Shown here piece by piece: positions 1 to 5,404 of a stretch of 5,941 bases of DNA (positions within the stretch are counted from its first letter, which is position 1; each line of letters begins with the position of its first letter). The stretch lies in assembly GCA_021204885.1 (NCBI GenBank), contig JAJPYP010000012.1, positions 1-5,941 on the forward strand, in the 5' to 3' direction. Origin of the DNA: Prevotellaceae bacterium. Its GTDB lineage: Bacteria; Bacteroidota; Bacteroidia; Bacteroidales; Bacteroidaceae. The translations under genes were made by a program, and so were the position numbers. The notes under the pieces were generated by a model that was not told the origin of the DNA, made no database searches, and worked only from the letters and a program-made list of their open reading frames with translations.

Positions 1-101
1 ACGTTGGAGCGGCCTATGAAGGCGTATTCGGGCAGCTTGCCTTGGGGACACTTGGCCACGTCGGTGTTGCTGATGACGAACTCGGCACTTGTTATTTCCA
101 T
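1..101 (-). CDS. engB: Ribosome-biogenesis GTP-binding protein EngB/YsxC, N-terminal fragment
   Basis: Only the first 33 codons are in the window; the gene runs off the left edge. Translation from the ATG at 101 on the minus strand begins [15 protein letters not shown] and reaches YAFIGRSN, with a partial codon compatible with V. This matches the start of the EngB/YsxC/YihA family, in which GRSNVGKS is the G1 P-loop; the P-loop lysine and all later G motifs are outside the window. The family is a TRAFAC-class GTPase that helps assemble the large ribosomal subunit in the cytoplasm and is usually essential. The gene is divergent from recR across a 131-base gap that holds a minus-strand -7 element. 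Identity rests on this short N-terminus, which I recognise as typical of Bacteroidales EngB. Confidence 0.85.
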   Translation of the reverse strand, partial: MEITSAEFVISNTDVAKCPQGKLPEYAFIGRSN

Positions 102-150
102 GGTTCCGGCCATAAGCGGGGTGTTTGTGGTGAACGTTGATTTCCATCGG

Positions 151-158
151 CAAAAGTA
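151..158 (-). promoter_or_regulatory. Putative engB promoter, Bacteroidetes -7 element
   Basis: Read on the minus strand the bases are TACTTTTG, a full match to the Bacteroidetes sigma-factor -7 consensus TAnnTTTG. The element lies about 50 bases upstream of the engB ATG, which predicts a leader of roughly 40 bases. I could not find a convincing TTTG/TTG -33 box at the usual 19-21 base spacing, so the call rests on the -7 match and its position. Confidence 0.5.
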
Positions 159-201
159 ATACTAATTTTAGGATTATCGCGCATGAATGGGGAATTCTGT
201 T

Positions 202-209
202 TATCTTTG
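202..209 (+). promoter_or_regulatory. Putative recR promoter, Bacteroidetes -7 element
   Basis: TATCTTTG matches TAnnTTTG in full and ends 23 bases before the recR start codon, predicting a short leader of about 17 bases. No clear -33 box is visible upstream. If the element is real, transcription starts downstream of the long in-frame extension of recR that opens at 137, which supports the ATG at 233 as the true start. Confidence 0.5.
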
Positions 210-232
210 CCCGTCAAATAAGTGATTCGTCG

Positions 233-850
233 ATGAACGGACAATTCCCATCCATACTCTTGGAGAAGGCGGTCAGCGAGTTTGCCAAGCTCCCCGGCAT
301 AGGCAGGAAGAGCGCCACGCGACTGGTGCTGCACTTGCTGCGTCAGGACACCGCGGCGGTGGAGGCCTTCGGCAATGCCATCGTCACGTTGAAACGCGAG
401 GTGAAGTATTGCAAGGTGTGCCACAACATCTCGGATACGGAGGTGTGCGGCATCTGTTCCAATCCCCGCCGCGACGCTTCCACCATTTGTGTGGTGGAGA
501 ACATACGCGATGTCATGGCCGTGGAGGCCACCCAGCAGTTCTTCGGCGTGTATCACGTACTTGGCGGCGTCATATCGCCCATGGACGGCATAGGGCCTGA
601 CGACTTGCAGATAGAGAGCTTGGTGAGCCGTGTGGAAGCGGGCGGGGTGCAGGAGGTGGTGCTGGCGCTTAGCCCCACGATGGAGGGCGACACGACCGAC
701 TTCTTCATCTACCGCAAGTTGGCGCATACGGGCGTGAAGGTGTCTATCATAGCGCGGGGCATCTCGGTGGGCGACGAGTTGGAGTATGCTGACGAGGTGA
801 CCTTGGGTCGCAGCATCGTGAACCGCACGCGCTTTACCGGGCCTGTGTAG
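233..850 (+). CDS. recR: Recombination mediator protein RecR
   Basis: 205 residues, the normal length for RecR, which with RecO (and RecF) loads RecA on SSB-coated single-stranded DNA during gap repair. Visible in order: a helix-hairpin-helix DNA-binding motif [11 protein letters not shown] (residues 20-30); a C4 zinc finger with Cys60, Cys63, Cys72 and Cys75; a Toprim domain opening with ICVVEN (85-90) and continuing through [17 protein letters not shown] (107-125); and the C-terminal signature [19 protein letters not shown] (176-194). The frame is open back to an ATG at 137, but those 32 residues do not resemble RecR, whose family starts directly before the ILLEKAV helix; a -7 element also lies inside the extension. 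The gene appears to lead a cluster with the membrane protein 33 bases downstream. GC is high, about 57-62% in sampled lines. Confidence 0.97.
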   Translation: MNGQFPSILLEKAVSEFAKLPGIGRKSATRLVLHLLRQDTAAVEAFGNAIVTLKREVKYCKVCHNISDTEVCGICSNPRRDASTICVVENIRDVMAVEATQQFFGVYHVLGGVISPMDGIGPDDLQIESLVSRVEAGGVQEVVLALSPTMEGDTTDFFIYRKLAHTGVKVSIIARGISVGDELEYADEVTLGRSIVNRTRFTGPV

Positions 851-883
851 GGGATTGGGGCGTGTGGCGGCAAGGGCACGTGT

Positions 884-1363
884 ATGGGAAAGTGTGACAG
901 TAATGAAACGGCCATGGAAGAGTTGATAAAAAAGACAGAGAACCGCACGCGCGGGTTGTACCTCTTGTTTTGGTTGCTGCCCGCGGCGCTTGTGGTGTGC
1001 GGCGAACAGGGCGTAGACTGGGTGGGCAGCTTGGCCGAGGAGCGGCGTGCGGGCTATTGGGTGCAGTCGGTCGTGATATTGCTGACGGCCGCGTGCATCC
1101 CCCTTGCGCTGAAACTCTTCGCGTGGGCGTTGCTGCGGCGGGTGAACCGCGTGTCGCTCGACAAGGCCTTGCCGCTCTATCTTCGTTGGAGCGCCATTCG
1201 GCTTTTGTTGCTGCTTCTGCCCACATTGACGGGGGTGCTCTCTTACTACCTGTTCTTGAACAACGCGGGCTTGCTTTGTGCCATGATGGCGTTGGTGGCC
1301 TCGCTCTTTTGCGTGCCGGGCAAGGGGCGGTTGCGCAAGGAGCTGCATATTGAGAAGGAGTGA
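884..1363 (+). CDS. Small hydrophobic membrane protein of unknown function
   Basis: 159 residues from the ATG at 884. An in-frame ATG at 914, giving MEELIKKTENRTRG directly before the first helix, is an equally plausible start with an A-rich stretch upstream. I do not recognise a named family. Four hydrophobic segments are visible at about residues 24-40, 60-84, 104-126 and 128-144. Basic residues flank them: an N-terminal KK..R..R, the loop RRVNR (85-89), and a C-terminal tail GKGRLRKE. This predicts a four-helix inner-membrane protein with both ends in the cytoplasm. No enzymatic motif is visible. It sits 33 bases after recR and 30 bases before the acetyltransferase, all on one strand, so co-transcription is likely, but a shared function cannot be inferred. 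Confidence 0.8.
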   Translation: MGKCDSNETAMEELIKKTENRTRGLYLLFWLLPAALVVCGEQGVDWVGSLAEERRAGYWVQSVVILLTAACIPLALKLFAWALLRRVNRVSLDKALPLYLRWSAIRLLLLLLPTLTGVLSYYLFLNNAGLLCAMMALVASLFCVPGKGRLRKELHIEKE

Positions 1364-1393
1364 TGACCGGTCAATCATATAAACGATGCGAGC

Positions 1394-1954
1394 ATGACGG
1401 AACCTGCCTATTTCAGTGGTGAATTGGTTTACTTGCGGGCGGTGGAGCCCACCGATTTGGAGGTGCTTTACGGCTTGGAGAACGACCCGCGCGTGTGGAG
1501 CGTCTCCAACTTCACGGTGCCCTATTCCAAGTATGCGTTGAAACGCTACATAGAGAGCTCAGCGTATGACCTGTTCACCGACCGTCAGTTGCGCTTGGTC
1601 ATCGTGCGCCGCCGGGACGAGGCGGTGGTGGGTACCATAGACATTACCGATTTCGTTCCCCAGCATGCAAGGGGCGAGGTGGGCATTGCCCTACTGCGGG
1701 ATTGTCAAGGGCGTGGCTATGCGCAAGAGGCGTTGCGGCTGCTCTGTGATTACGCTTTCCGCTTCTTGTTCTTGCGGCAATTGGTGGCGCACGTGGCGGC
1801 CGACAACGGGCGTTGCCATCGTCTTTTCACCGCGTGCGGCTTCGTGCCATGCGGCTACTTGAAGGGGTGGTGGATAATGGAGGGCGAGCCGCACGACGTG
1901 CGCTTGTTGCAGTGCATGAATCCCCGGTACGATACGGTACAAGAGGCGGAATAA
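1394..1954 (+). CDS. GNAT family N-acetyltransferase, RimJ/RimL type
   Basis: 186 residues, a usual size for a single-domain GNAT enzyme that moves acetyl from acetyl-CoA to an amine. The N-terminus (GELVYLRAVEPTDLEVLYGLENDPRVW, residues 9-35) is the typical first strand and helix of the RimJ/RimL/SpeG-like subgroup. Residues 76-85 (EAVVGTIDIT) and 95-101 (EVGIALL) form the central strands. The acetyl-CoA pyrophosphate loop is QGRGYA (105-110), fitting Q-x-x-G-x-G/A. The C-terminal motif is AADNGRCHRLFTACGF (135-150), with Asn138 where the family has its conserved Asn. The substrate cannot be read from sequence: ribosomal-protein N-terminus, polyamine or small molecule are all possible. It follows the membrane protein by 30 bases and ends 5 bases before the first intergenic repeat. 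Confidence 0.93.
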   Translation: MTEPAYFSGELVYLRAVEPTDLEVLYGLENDPRVWSVSNFTVPYSKYALKRYIESSAYDLFTDRQLRLVIVRRRDEAVVGTIDITDFVPQHARGEVGIALLRDCQGRGYAQEALRLLCDYAFRFLFLRQLVAHVAADNGRCHRLFTACGFVPCGYLKGWWIMEGEPHDVRLLQCMNPRYDTVQEAE

Positions 1955-1958
1955 ACAA

Positions 1959-2097
1959 GGGAGTGTGTCAAAAGACACACCCCCTTCGGGGACCGAGCTT
2001 GACACCCCTCCAAACCTCCCCTCATAGGGGAGGCTTAGTCGGCCTACGGCCTCCGAAGTGCTTTTTCTCGATTATATTCGAGTTTTGACACATCCCC
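1959..2097 (-). repeat. Hairpin-rich intergenic repeat, copy A (MITE-like, 139 bp)
   Basis: This fills the gap between the convergent GNAT and yqgE genes and is an inverted copy of sequence at 2868-2995. Strand is given relative to the copy at 2868. Its ends are imperfect terminal inverted repeats: GGGAGTGTGTCAAAA on the left and the reverse complement of GGGGATGTGTCAAAA on the right, 13 of 15 matching. Internal hairpins visible: GTGTGTC-AAAA-GACACAC (1963-1980); CCC-C(TTCG)G-GGG (about 1981-1991); CCTCCCCT-CAT-AGGGGAGG (2015-2033); GGCC-TAC-GGCC (2041-2051); and CTCGA-TTATAT-TCGAG followed by TTTT (2067-2086). The last could act as a weak terminator for the GNAT transcript. No transposase is encoded, and short ORFs across the repeat look spurious. 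Against the 2868 copy it carries about 11 extra bases near the CTCGAATAT end. Confidence 0.85.
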
Positions 2098-2138
2098 AAA
2101 GGCGCATGTTGCCAAGTGCTTATATTGGCCTGTCTGCC

Positions 2139-2732
2139 TTAGTTGAGCGTGGGTACCTTGGGGAAACGCGACCACACTTCATACTTGCCGCCCATCCTTG
2201 CGAGCGAGTTCTTCCAAAGGCTTTTGCTGGTCTCCACGTCCATCAAGGAGGGTATCTTCTCTTTGCCCACGAGCCACGTGTTCTGCTTCAACTCGCGTTC
2301 CAACTGCTCGTTGTCCCAGCCTGAATAGCCCAAGAAGAAACGTATCTTGCCCTTTATGGGGTTGCCCTGCAACACATATTGCTTGATGACGTCGAAGTCG
2401 CCGTTCAAGTAGAAGCCCTTGCCTATGGGAAAGGCTCCGGGTATCTCCCTTAGTGTGTGCAGGTAGAAGAGCGTGTCGGTACCTAATGGCCCTCCACGGT
2501 AGATGGGGATCTGCTCCAACCCTTCAAAGTCGTTGAACACGTCGTTCAACCTAAGGGGCAAGGATTTGTTCATGATAATCCCCATGCTGCCGTCCTGGGT
2601 GTGTTCCACCAACAAGACGACGGTACGGCTGAAGGTATTGTCGCACAGGAAAGGTTCGGCTATCAACACCCTTCCCTGCATGGGCACTACATGATTCGTT
2701 TCTATTTTAAAGATGTCCGCGTAGGTATTCAT
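2139..2732 (-). CDS. YqgE/AlgH family protein (UPF0301, DUF179)
   Basis: 197 residues, close to the family's usual 185-200. Conserved blocks visible in order: [22 protein letters not shown] (residues 20-41, the family's opening strand and helix), [16 protein letters not shown] (43-58), [16 protein letters not shown] (77-92), FYLNGDF (107-113), [20 protein letters not shown] (130-149) and a C-terminal [11 protein letters not shown]. The family is a compact soluble alpha/beta fold with no established biochemical activity. The old name AlgH comes from an alginate phenotype in Pseudomonas, so no function is asserted. The start [13 protein letters not shown] matches typical Bacteroidales homologues. 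Transcription is leftward, converging on the GNAT gene, with a -7 element at 2777-2784. A palindrome abuts the start codon. The gene is bracketed by oppositely oriented repeats. Confidence 0.95.
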   Translation of the reverse strand: MNTYADIFKIETNHVVPMQGRVLIAEPFLCDNTFSRTVVLLVEHTQDGSMGIIMNKSLPLRLNDVFNDFEGLEQIPIYRGGPLGTDTLFYLHTLREIPGAFPIGKGFYLNGDFDVIKQYVLQGNPIKGKIRFFLGYSGWDNEQLERELKQNTWLVGKEKIPSLMDVETSKSLWKNSLARMGGKYEVWSRFPKVPTLN

Positions 2733-2750
2733 GCCTCTAATTTAGAGGCA
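2732..2750. promoter_or_regulatory. 19-bp palindrome ending at the yqgE start codon
   Basis: The plus strand reads TGCCTCTAA-T-TTAGAGGCA, two perfect 9-base arms around one base. On the yqgE (minus) strand the right arm ends with the A of the ATG. As RNA it can form an 8-bp stem with a 3-base loop in the leader just before the initiating codon. As DNA it is a symmetric site between the predicted transcription start (about 2770) and the gene. It could be a protein operator or an RNA hairpin acting on translation; the sequence does not decide between them. Confidence 0.6.
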
Positions 2751-2776
2751 ATTCTTTTATTTACCAAATATTTTCG

Positions 2777-2784
2777 CAAATTTA
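2777..2784 (-). promoter_or_regulatory. Putative yqgE promoter, Bacteroidetes -7 element
   Basis: On the minus strand this reads TAAATTTG, a full match to TAnnTTTG, in an A/T-rich stretch 44 bases upstream of the yqgE ATG. The predicted leader of about 37 bases contains the palindrome at 2732-2750. A good -33 box is not visible. The repeat composite begins about 30 bases further upstream, so the -33 region lies right at its edge. Confidence 0.5.
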
Positions 2785-2813
2785 TTACATTTCATGCGAC
2801 AATTTCCCGTTAT

Positions 2814-3051
2814 GGGGCTGTGTCAGAACTTGAATATAGCACTTCGGAGGTTGTAGGCCGACCAAGAGGGTGTGTCAAAACTCGAATATCGCGTTTCGGA
2901 GGCCTTTAGGCCGACCAAGCCTCCCCTATTAGGGGAGGTTTGGAGGGGTGGTCAAGCAAGGTCCCCGAAGGGAATGTGTCTTTTGACACAGCCCCTTAGA
3001 GGGGTGGTCAAACAAGGTTCCCGAAGGGGGTGTATCTTTTGACACACTCCC
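2814..3051 (+). repeat. Composite intergenic repeat, copy B (half unit, full unit, half unit)
   Basis: This occupies most of the 385-base gap between yqgE and the GH36 gene. By eye it has three parts. 2814-2867 is a left half (GGGGCTGTGTCAGAA ... GGCCGACCAAG). 2868-2995 is a complete unit with both ends (GGGTGTGTCAAAA ... TTTTGACACAGCCCC). 2999-3051 is a right half (GAGGGGTGGTCAAA ... TTTTGACACACTCCC). From TTCGGAGG to TTTTGACACA the complete unit matches the reverse complement of copy A (1959-2097) with about nine differences in roughly 97 bases. Hairpins include GGCCT-TT-AGGCC (2901-2912), CCTCCCCTA-T-TAGGGGAGG (2920-2938) and GTGTC-TTTT-GACAC. No open reading frame here looks like a gene. 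Confidence 0.85.
2868..2995 (+). repeat. Complete repeat unit inside copy B (128 bp)
   Basis: This is the reference copy of the family in the window. It opens GGGTGTGTCAAAACTCGAAT, runs through GGAGGCCTTTAGGCCGACC and the CCTCCCCTA/TAGGGGAGG hairpin, then through GGTCCCCGAAGGG, and ends TTTTGACACAGCCCC. Its two ends are imperfect inverted repeats of each other. It lacks the 11-base CTCGA/TCGAG hairpin insert seen in copy A. Its position between two half units suggests insertion of one element into another, although unequal recombination between copies would give a similar array. Confidence 0.75.
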
Positions 3052-3117
3052 ATTTGGTTAGGAAACCGCCCGATTCACAGCTGTAAAAGCCGGCGAATCG
3101 GAGAGGGCAAGGGCTGT
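3052..3117. other. Short spacer after the GH36 gene with an imperfect hairpin
   Basis: These 66 bases lie between the repeat composite and the GH36 stop codon. They contain CCGATTC (3070-3076) and GAATCGG (3095-3101), able to form a 7-bp stem with an 18-base loop that holds the palindrome ACAGCTGT (3077-3084). On the minus strand the stem lies just after the GH36 stop, where a terminator is expected, but no T-tract follows, so intrinsic termination is only possible. Confidence 0.35.
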
Positions 3118-5274
3118 TTATTCAGCGCAGATCTCGATTACCCGACTGACAAGTCGTTGCGATGTAAACAGTGCTAATCCCACATTCATTAAGTATTCTC
3201 CTGAAAACAGTCCGTCGTTACCTGTAAGTGTTGATGTCGCTCCGGGCATTTCGTTTACCTCTTTTATACGGTATGTCTTGTCGGCATCAAGTCCTTGCAG
3301 ACGTACCGGAAGTGTCATTTCGCCATAACGGGGATAGATGTCGAATGCGAAGACAACAGCCTGCTGCTTGCCTTTATCGACATACATCGTAGCGGTGTGG
3401 TTCCCTTCGTAGGGTGATACCAACCGGTATTGGTCGCCTTCTAAAACCGCCGGTTTAAGATAGTTGTATTGCCGGACGGCATTGTGGCAAAAGGTTCTCT
3501 CGTTGTCGTCAAGGTCGGCCAACTTGATATCGAATCCGAGTTTGCACATCATGGCGACATCGGTACGGAACTTGATGCTAGTTTCTTTGTTCCATGTGGT
3601 TACATGCGCACACATCGTCTTGGCCGGAAACAGTTGTGAGAATCCCCATTGAATGAACAGACGCTCTACCGGATCGGTATTGTCGCTGCACCAGAACTCT
3701 GTGAAATAGTTCAACGCTTCATAATCCGAGCGGCCGCTGCCACCTGAACAAAGCATCATCGGTAAATCGGGATAACGCTTTTTCACCTGTTCCAATACGT
3801 TGTACAAGCCACGTACGTAGTCTATGTAGAGGTGTGACTGCTTTTCTTTTAGATAGGGGGAATAGATGTTGGTTATCGGACTGTTGCAATCCCATTTGAA
3901 GAAAGCGATATCCGGATATTCGGTCATCAAATGGTCGATGATATGGAATACGAAATCCTGCACTTCCGGGTTGCTCAAATCGAGTACCATTTGGTTGCGG
4001 AAATAGTATGGTTCCCTGTTAGGCAGATGAATGACCCAGTCTTGATGCTTTTCAAACAACTCGCTTTTGGGATTGACCATTTCCGGTTCAATCCATAGTC
4101 CGAATTTGATGCCTCTTTCTTTAGCAGCTTCCGTGAGGTAGCCGATGCCGTGCGGTAACTTGTCCGTTGTCTCTATCCAATCGCCCAATCCTTGCCGGTC
4201 GCTGTTGCGCGGGTATTTGTTGGCAAACCAACCGTCGTCCAACAGAAACATATCCACGCCTAATTCCACGGCATCGTCCATCAGCTTCACCAATTTCGTC
4301 TCGTCAAAGTCGAAATAGGTGGTTTCCCAGTTGTTGAGGAGTGTCATGCGGTCCTTGTCACCCGCTTTTACTTGGTAACGGCGTGCCCAATCATGAAAAT
4401 TGCGGCTGGCCTCTCCTTTGCCATGAAAACTGTAGGTAAAGTAAAAGTCGGGCGTGCGGAAGAGTTCACCTGGATTCAGATTATATTGGGATGCATAGGG
4501 ATTGATGCCTGAGATAATACGTAATGCGTTGTCATTGTCTACTTCAAAAACAAAGCTGAAGTTGCCGGTCCATCCCAAGGTGCCGACCAAGACATCTCCT
4601 GCTGTTTCACTTGCCTTCCCATTGATGGCTAATTGAAAGAAGGGGACGCAAAACATATTGGCCCGTGTACCTAATTTGGTATCTATCACTTTCTTGCCAA
4701 ACTCCAACGGTTGTTCTTTCATCGACGCTTCACGTGCCCAATCGCCTGAATACTCGGTTAAAAAGTAGCTGCTTCCATTTAAATGCAGCATGGAGGAAGC
4801 ATACTTTTCCAATTTGACCGCATGTTTCTCTTGATGGCTGATTTCCGTGTATGTTTTGAATAGATTCTCTTCCTTGTAACATACGTAGTGCAGCTTCACC
4901 GTGGTGGGATATTGGTCGTCTTGTAGGGTAATGACGGTTTCCTTTACATCATCGCTTATTTGATGTTCCTCATGGGATAGGTATTTTAATAATGTGGAGG
5001 GATTGCCATCGTTGTGCAAAATGTGGAGTGCCGGTTCGAAATAGTCCTCCATTCCATGGGTTATGTAGACTTCTTTCCCCTGAGGCAGGTGGTCTATGTC
5101 GCTTGCATGATGGATGCTTCTGCCTAAATAACGTTGGTACAACCGTCCGTCATCGGCCACTTGCAGAATAAGGTCTATGTCTTGTGTACTGATTTTTAAG
5201 ATGGGCTTATCTGCGGCTTTTATAGCCAACGATATGCCCATGACGCACATAAGAAGAATGATTTTCCCTTTCAT
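3118..5274 (-). CDS. Secreted GH36 family glycoside hydrolase, probable alpha-galactosidase
   Basis: 718 residues, normal for GH36 alpha-galactosidases, retaining enzymes that release terminal alpha-galactose from raffinose-type sugars and galactosylated glycans. A Sec signal peptide is visible: MKGK, hydrophobic core 5-18, likely cut after IKA (20); no lipobox, so periplasmic or exported. An N-terminal beta-sandwich covers about 25-295, the TIM barrel about 305-620 and a C-terminal beta domain the rest. Barrel motifs: NNWETTYFDF (314-323), FLLDDGWF (343-350, Asp346/347 at the substrate-binding position), GIKFGLWIEPEMV (388-400), FFKWDCN (458-464, nucleophile Asp462), CSGGSGRSDYEALNYF (509-524) and WCSDNTDP (528-535, acid/base Asp531). 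The 69-residue spacing of the catalytic pair fits the family. GC is lower than in neighbouring genes, and no SusC/SusD or regulator gene is in view. Alpha-N-acetylgalactosaminidase activity is a possible alternative. Confidence 0.93.
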   Translation of the reverse strand: MKGKIILLMCVMGISLAIKAADKPILKISTQDIDLILQVADDGRLYQRYLGRSIHHASDIDHLPQGKEVYITHGMEDYFEPALHILHNDGNPSTLLKYLSHEEHQISDDVKETVITLQDDQYPTTVKLHYVCYKEENLFKTYTEISHQEKHAVKLEKYASSMLHLNGSSYFLTEYSGDWAREASMKEQPLEFGKKVIDTKLGTRANMFCVPFFQLAINGKASETAGDVLVGTLGWTGNFSFVFEVDNDNALRIISGINPYASQYNLNPGELFRTPDFYFTYSFHGKGEASRNFHDWARRYQVKAGDKDRMTLLNNWETTYFDFDETKLVKLMDDAVELGVDMFLLDDGWFANKYPRNSDRQGLGDWIETTDKLPHGIGYLTEAAKERGIKFGLWIEPEMVNPKSELFEKHQDWVIHLPNREPYYFRNQMVLDLSNPEVQDFVFHIIDHLMTEYPDIAFFKWDCNSPITNIYSPYLKEKQSHLYIDYVRGLYNVLEQVKKRYPDLPMMLCSGGSGRSDYEALNYFTEFWCSDNTDPVERLFIQWGFSQLFPAKTMCAHVTTWNKETSIKFRTDVAMMCKLGFDIKLADLDDNERTFCHNAVRQYNYLKPAVLEGDQYRLVSPYEGNHTATMYVDKGKQQAVVFAFDIYPRYGEMTLPVRLQGLDADKTYRIKEVNEMPGATSTLTGNDGLFSGEYLMNVGLALFTSQRLVSRVIEICAE

Positions 5275-5330
5275 GATGTTATACTTTTATAATGTTGTTT
5301 CTGTCATGGAATCCCTCTTGTTTTATGCTG

Positions 5331-5338
5331 CAAAAATA
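5331..5338 (-). promoter_or_regulatory. Putative GH36 promoter, Bacteroidetes -7 element
   Basis: The minus strand reads TATTTTTG, matching TAnnTTTG, 57 bases upstream of the GH36 ATG, for a predicted leader of about 50 A/T-rich bases. A TTTG occurs upstream (minus strand, 5365-5368), but the spacing of 26 bases is longer than the usual 19-21. A suboptimal -33 region would fit a promoter that needs an activator. The inverted repeat at 5343-5361 sits immediately upstream of the -7. Confidence 0.5.
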
Positions 5339-5342
5339 GGAA

Positions 5343-5361
5343 GCATAACGTAGAGTTATGC
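5343..5361. promoter_or_regulatory. Candidate operator upstream of the GH36 -7 element
   Basis: GCATAAC-GTAGA-GTTATGC is a perfect 7-base inverted repeat with a 5-base spacer. It starts 5 bases upstream of the -7 element (in GH36 orientation) and so fills the region between the -7 and where a -33 box should be. That symmetry and position fit a dimeric regulator controlling the glycoside hydrolase. No regulator gene is present in the window to pair it with. Confidence 0.45.
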
Positions 5362-5375
5362 ATACAAATGCACCA

Positions 5376-5404
5376 TAAAATAGTAATTTTAGAGCGAAAT
5401 CGCT
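5376..5404. other. Two small hairpins between argH and the GH36 gene
   Basis: TAAAAT-AGTA-ATTTTA (5376-5391) and AGCGA-AA-TCGCT (5393-5404) lie 47-75 bases after the argH stop in its direction of transcription. On the minus strand the GC-containing stem comes first and is followed by a T-rich stretch, roughly the order of an intrinsic terminator. The stem is only 5 bp with a 2-base loop, so this is a weak candidate for the end of argH transcription. Confidence 0.3.

Noticed and set aside
137..232. N-terminal extension of recR from the upstream ATG at 137
   Set aside because: The extra 32 residues are unlike RecR, the family begins right at the helix after residue 233, and a -7 promoter element lies inside the extension.
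92..1378. A 428-residue open frame on the minus strand covering recR and the membrane protein gene
   Set aside because: It lies antisense to recR, which is unmistakable. Its composition is rich in His, Arg and Gln with no domain pattern, as expected for a chance open frame opposite high-GC coding DNA.
1813..2088. A 91-residue plus-strand open frame running from the GNAT gene into repeat A
   Set aside because: It overlaps the GNAT gene in another frame, and its C-terminus is just the translated repeat. A protein made this way from an intergenic repeat is almost certainly spurious.
2111..2129. GCCAA/TTGGC stem just after the yqgE stop codon as its terminator
   Set aside because: Only 5 bp with a 9-base loop, and no T-tract follows on the minus strand.
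2601..2909. A 102-residue plus-strand open frame crossing the yqgE start and repeat B
   Set aside because: It is antisense to yqgE and then reads into repeat sequence; no plausible start signal or conserved motif.
2814..3051. CRISPR array
   Set aside because: The repeated blocks are unequal parts of one longer unit without regular repeat-spacer periodicity, and no cas gene is nearby.
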